From the NCBI GenBank assembly GCA_900552795.1, contig USBB01000059.1, forward strand, positions 1-5,509: a stretch of DNA of 5,509 bases, in the 5' to 3' direction. Below, piece by piece: positions 4,508 through 5,509 of the stretch (its first letter is position 1; every line of letters starts with the position of its first letter). The DNA comes from an uncultured Eubacterium sp. Lineage in GTDB: Bacteria; Bacillota; Clostridia; Lachnospirales; Lachnospiraceae. The notes under the pieces are model-generated. The model did not search any database. It was not told the origin of the DNA and saw only the letters and a program-made list of their open reading frames with translations. The position numbers and the translations under genes were made by a program.

Positions 4508-4810
4508 AAGTTCATCCAAAAGTTAATAGAGTTAGGAATTGACGAAGATGTTGCAGAAGACTTGCTCAAGGATTATTTGAATTGGAAAGAAAGGCCGGAA
4601 ATTATAGGAGAAAACAATATTTCAGATGGTGTTGAAATTACGGGAAATAATGTAATATCTAAATATGGATATTATGGAAAGGCTGTGGCATGGGATGTTG
4701 GTGATGTTCATATGAAAGGTGGAGCAGGGCAGATGAATACAATTTATAGTTGGGGAACTTTGAAAGATACAGGAATAATTTCGGATTTAGGTACAGCAGT
4801 AATTAATTAG
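4508..4810 (+). pseudogene. Truncated orphan toxin tip (unit 5)
   Basis: The frame opens after TAA at 4505-4507 and gives 100 residues to TAG at 4808-4810. No ribosome-binding site precedes any candidate start (TTG at 4562 is the first plausible one), so it reads as a 5'-truncated fragment. It opens with a probable helix, KFIQKLIELGIDEDVAEDLL, then WKERPEIIGENN, and ends with VGDVHMKGGAGQMNTIYSWG and LKDTGIISDLG. A glycine-rich GGAGQ followed by a short leucine-rich helix vaguely recalls the C-terminal end of NAD-glycohydrolase (TNT-like) toxins, but this is a weak impression and no catalytic residues are claimed. Neither repeat A nor repeat B precedes it, so the junction was lost. The following immunity gene starts 15 bases after its stop. 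Confidence 0.55.
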
Positions 4811-4824
4811 TGGAAAGGAAAATA

Positions 4825-5178
4825 ATGAGTAATATATTAAATGAAGAGATTAAAAAAAATTTATATGGAATTGTTCAAGAAAATATAGACGATTATGAAT
4901 ATTTCCATTTTGGAGAATTTGTCGAAAAGCCAAATCAGTGTGGGTGCTTTGAACGGAATGGAAATTGGTACACATACGTAATAGACGAAAAGAATTTTTG
5001 CACATTTGGAGGACCATACAGTAGAAACGGAATAATATGTGCTTGTACAATGATATTACCAATTACAATGGTAAAAGAACAGTACAATTTTACTGAAGAG
5101 GAATTTAATATTTATTTGCATAATCATTTTCATTCATTAGAAGAAATAGATAAAAATGTAAATTCCAACAAGGCATGA
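4825..5178 (+). CDS. Putative immunity protein (unit 5), 117 aa
   Basis: I choose ATG 4825, which has AAGGA (4815-4819) five bases upstream; an in-frame GTG at 4810 overlaps the toxin stop and would place that site inside the gene. The protein has an acidic N-terminal helix (EEIKKNLYGIVQENIDDYEY), then a beta core GCFERNGNWYTYVIDEKNFC and TFGGPYSRNGIICACTMILP, and a C-terminal helix with LHNHFHSLEEI. The FERNGNWYTYVIDEK block resembles the core strands of Imm59-like immunity proteins (G.FEENGKW.VY.TDE), a tentative match from memory. It is probably cytosolic. Its stop TGA overlaps the ATG of a 29-codon ORF in an ATGA arrangement. Confidence 0.6.
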   Translation: MSNILNEEIKKNLYGIVQENIDDYEYFHFGEFVEKPNQCGCFERNGNWYTYVIDEKNFCTFGGPYSRNGIICACTMILPITMVKEQYNFTEEEFNIYLHNHFHSLEEIDKNVNSNKA

Positions 5179-5264
5179 TAAAAAGTCAGAGAGACATTTC
5201 GAGTGAGGGAGATTTTTGGTATGCGTTTTTAGATAAATATTTACAAACACGCGGTTGGTTATAA
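5175..5264 (+). CDS. Small 29-aa ORF overlapping the unit 5 immunity gene
   Basis: ATG at 5175 overlaps the immunity stop as ATGA, a geometry typical of translational coupling. It reads MIKSQRDISSEGDFWYAFLD then KYLQTRGWL. The composition is protein-like and its TAA (5262-5264) is the first base of repeat C copy 3, exactly where units 1 and 3 have an immunity stop. It could therefore be the C-terminal end of an original immunity gene left after recombination, or the end of the unit 5 immunity gene displaced by a frameshift. Functional independence is doubtful. Confidence 0.4.
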   Translation: MIKSQRDISSEGDFWYAFLDKYLQTRGWL

Positions 5265-5430
5265 TTTTAATTATGTCTTCACATAAGAACACCTGCCACC
5301 TAAACAATTAATCACGTAATCACGATCTTTAAATTAATCGGAATGGCTCTCACCGAAGGTGATGAAATACATGGAGATTAGTTAAAAGAACATATGGCGA
5401 AATTTGCATCTTGGTGAAGTATATATAACA
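5262..5430 (+). repeat. Repeat C, copy 3, diverged and shortened
   Basis: It starts at a stop codon with TAATTTTAATTATG, as copy 1 does. The middle is diverged, but the block ATGGCT, hairpin, CATGG, GATTAGTTAA and GAAATTTGC...TTGG.GAAGTATA lines up with copy 2 (ATGGCT, hairpin, CATGATG, TTAATTAATAG, GAAATTTTGC...TTGGGTATA). The second ACGCAC hairpin is absent, because unit 6 toxin sequence takes over at about 5430. The right boundary is approximate. Confidence 0.6.
5326..5389 (+). other. Long hairpin with nested stem in repeat C copy 3
   Basis: TCTTTAAATTAATC (5326-5339) pairs with GATTAGTTAAAAGA (5376-5389) with one mismatch and one G-U wobble. Nested inside, TCACC (5350-5354), GAA, GGTGA (5358-5362) pair perfectly. 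Both stems keep the layout of copy 2 while the bases differ, which supports selection for structure. Confidence 0.7.
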
Positions 5431-5509
5431 ATCCTGTCAGCCATCCACAGCGGGAAATCTGACATTCAAAAGCACAGCAACAATAGTCGCAAAAGAAGGC
5501 AGCTCAATG
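5429..5509 (+). CDS. Start of a further orphan toxin tip (unit 6), cut by window end
   Basis: The frame is open from just after TAA at 5426-5428 and reads QSCQPSTAG, then NLTFKSTATIVAKEGSSM encoded by repeat B, to the last base. There is no start codon or ribosome-binding site upstream in frame, unlike unit 4, so this is probably a silent fragment fused to the end of repeat C copy 3. The toxin domain itself lies outside the window. Confidence 0.55.
5455..5509 (+). repeat. Junction repeat B, copy 2 (truncated by window end)
   Basis: All 55 bases match 3537-3591, in the same orientation and reading frame. Upstream sequence differs between the two copies, so the left edge at about 5455 is the real repeat boundary. 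Confidence 0.9.

Noticed and set aside
4850..5062. 70-codon frame on the - strand inside the unit 5 immunity gene
   Set aside because: No ribosome-binding site, low-quality composition, and it lies fully opposite a well-supported gene.
1..5509. CRISPR array
   Set aside because: The repeats are few, 55-265 bases long and separated by genes; there is no regular repeat-spacer pattern.

Overview
The window looks like an array of displaced ('orphan') polymorphic-toxin tips, each followed by a putative immunity gene. The DNA is AT-rich, with A/T-ending codons and purine-rich Shine-Dalgarno sites. It also carries a degenerate IS110-type transposase. Together these suggest a low-GC Firmicute, probably a clostridial or Lachnospiraceae-like gut or rumen bacterium. 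That placement is inference from style, not from a marker gene. No gene here is a full-length secreted toxin. The large parental protein (Rhs/WapA-like, LXG or similar) would lie outside the window.

Layout, all on the + strand unless noted. Unit 1: junction repeat A (1-63), toxin tip (22-333), immunity (343-804), repeat C copy 1 (802-1066). Unit 2: a 28-codon toxin tail (1065-1151) and its immunity gene (1154-1531), whose 3' end runs into an internally deleted IS110-family remnant on the - strand (about 1490-1905) with a structured non-coding end. Unit 3: repeat A copy 2 (1945-2007), toxin tip (1966-2376), immunity (2389-2907), repeat C copy 2 (2905-3164). A spacer of about 360 bp follows, holding a frameshifted - strand reading frame (3207-3501). 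Unit 4: junction repeat B (3537-3591), toxin tip (3532-3915), immunity (3941-4411). Unit 5: truncated toxin tip (4508-4810), immunity (4825-5178), an overlapping 29-codon ORF (5175-5264), and repeat C copy 3, diverged (5262 to about 5430). Unit 6: the start of another tip with repeat B copy 2 (5455-5509), cut by the window end.

The logic resembles known Rhs/CDI/WapA orphan arrays. Short, nearly identical junction repeats precede divergent toxin domains, so recombination can swap a tip onto the full-length protein, while the adjacent immunity gene protects the cell. Most immunity genes have a clear ribosome-binding site and an ATG, whereas most toxin fragments do not. This suggests that the array expresses mainly immunity proteins and stores toxin tips.

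The most unusual signal is repeat C. It begins at the immunity-gene stop codon and folds into a long hairpin. The inner stem and loop sequence differ between copies while pairing is kept (TTGC/GCAA versus TCACC/GGTGA), which is compensatory change. A second hairpin downstream is shared by copies 1 and 2. This could be a conserved RNA, a terminator, or a folded-DNA recombination site that delimits cassettes. The sequence alone does not decide.
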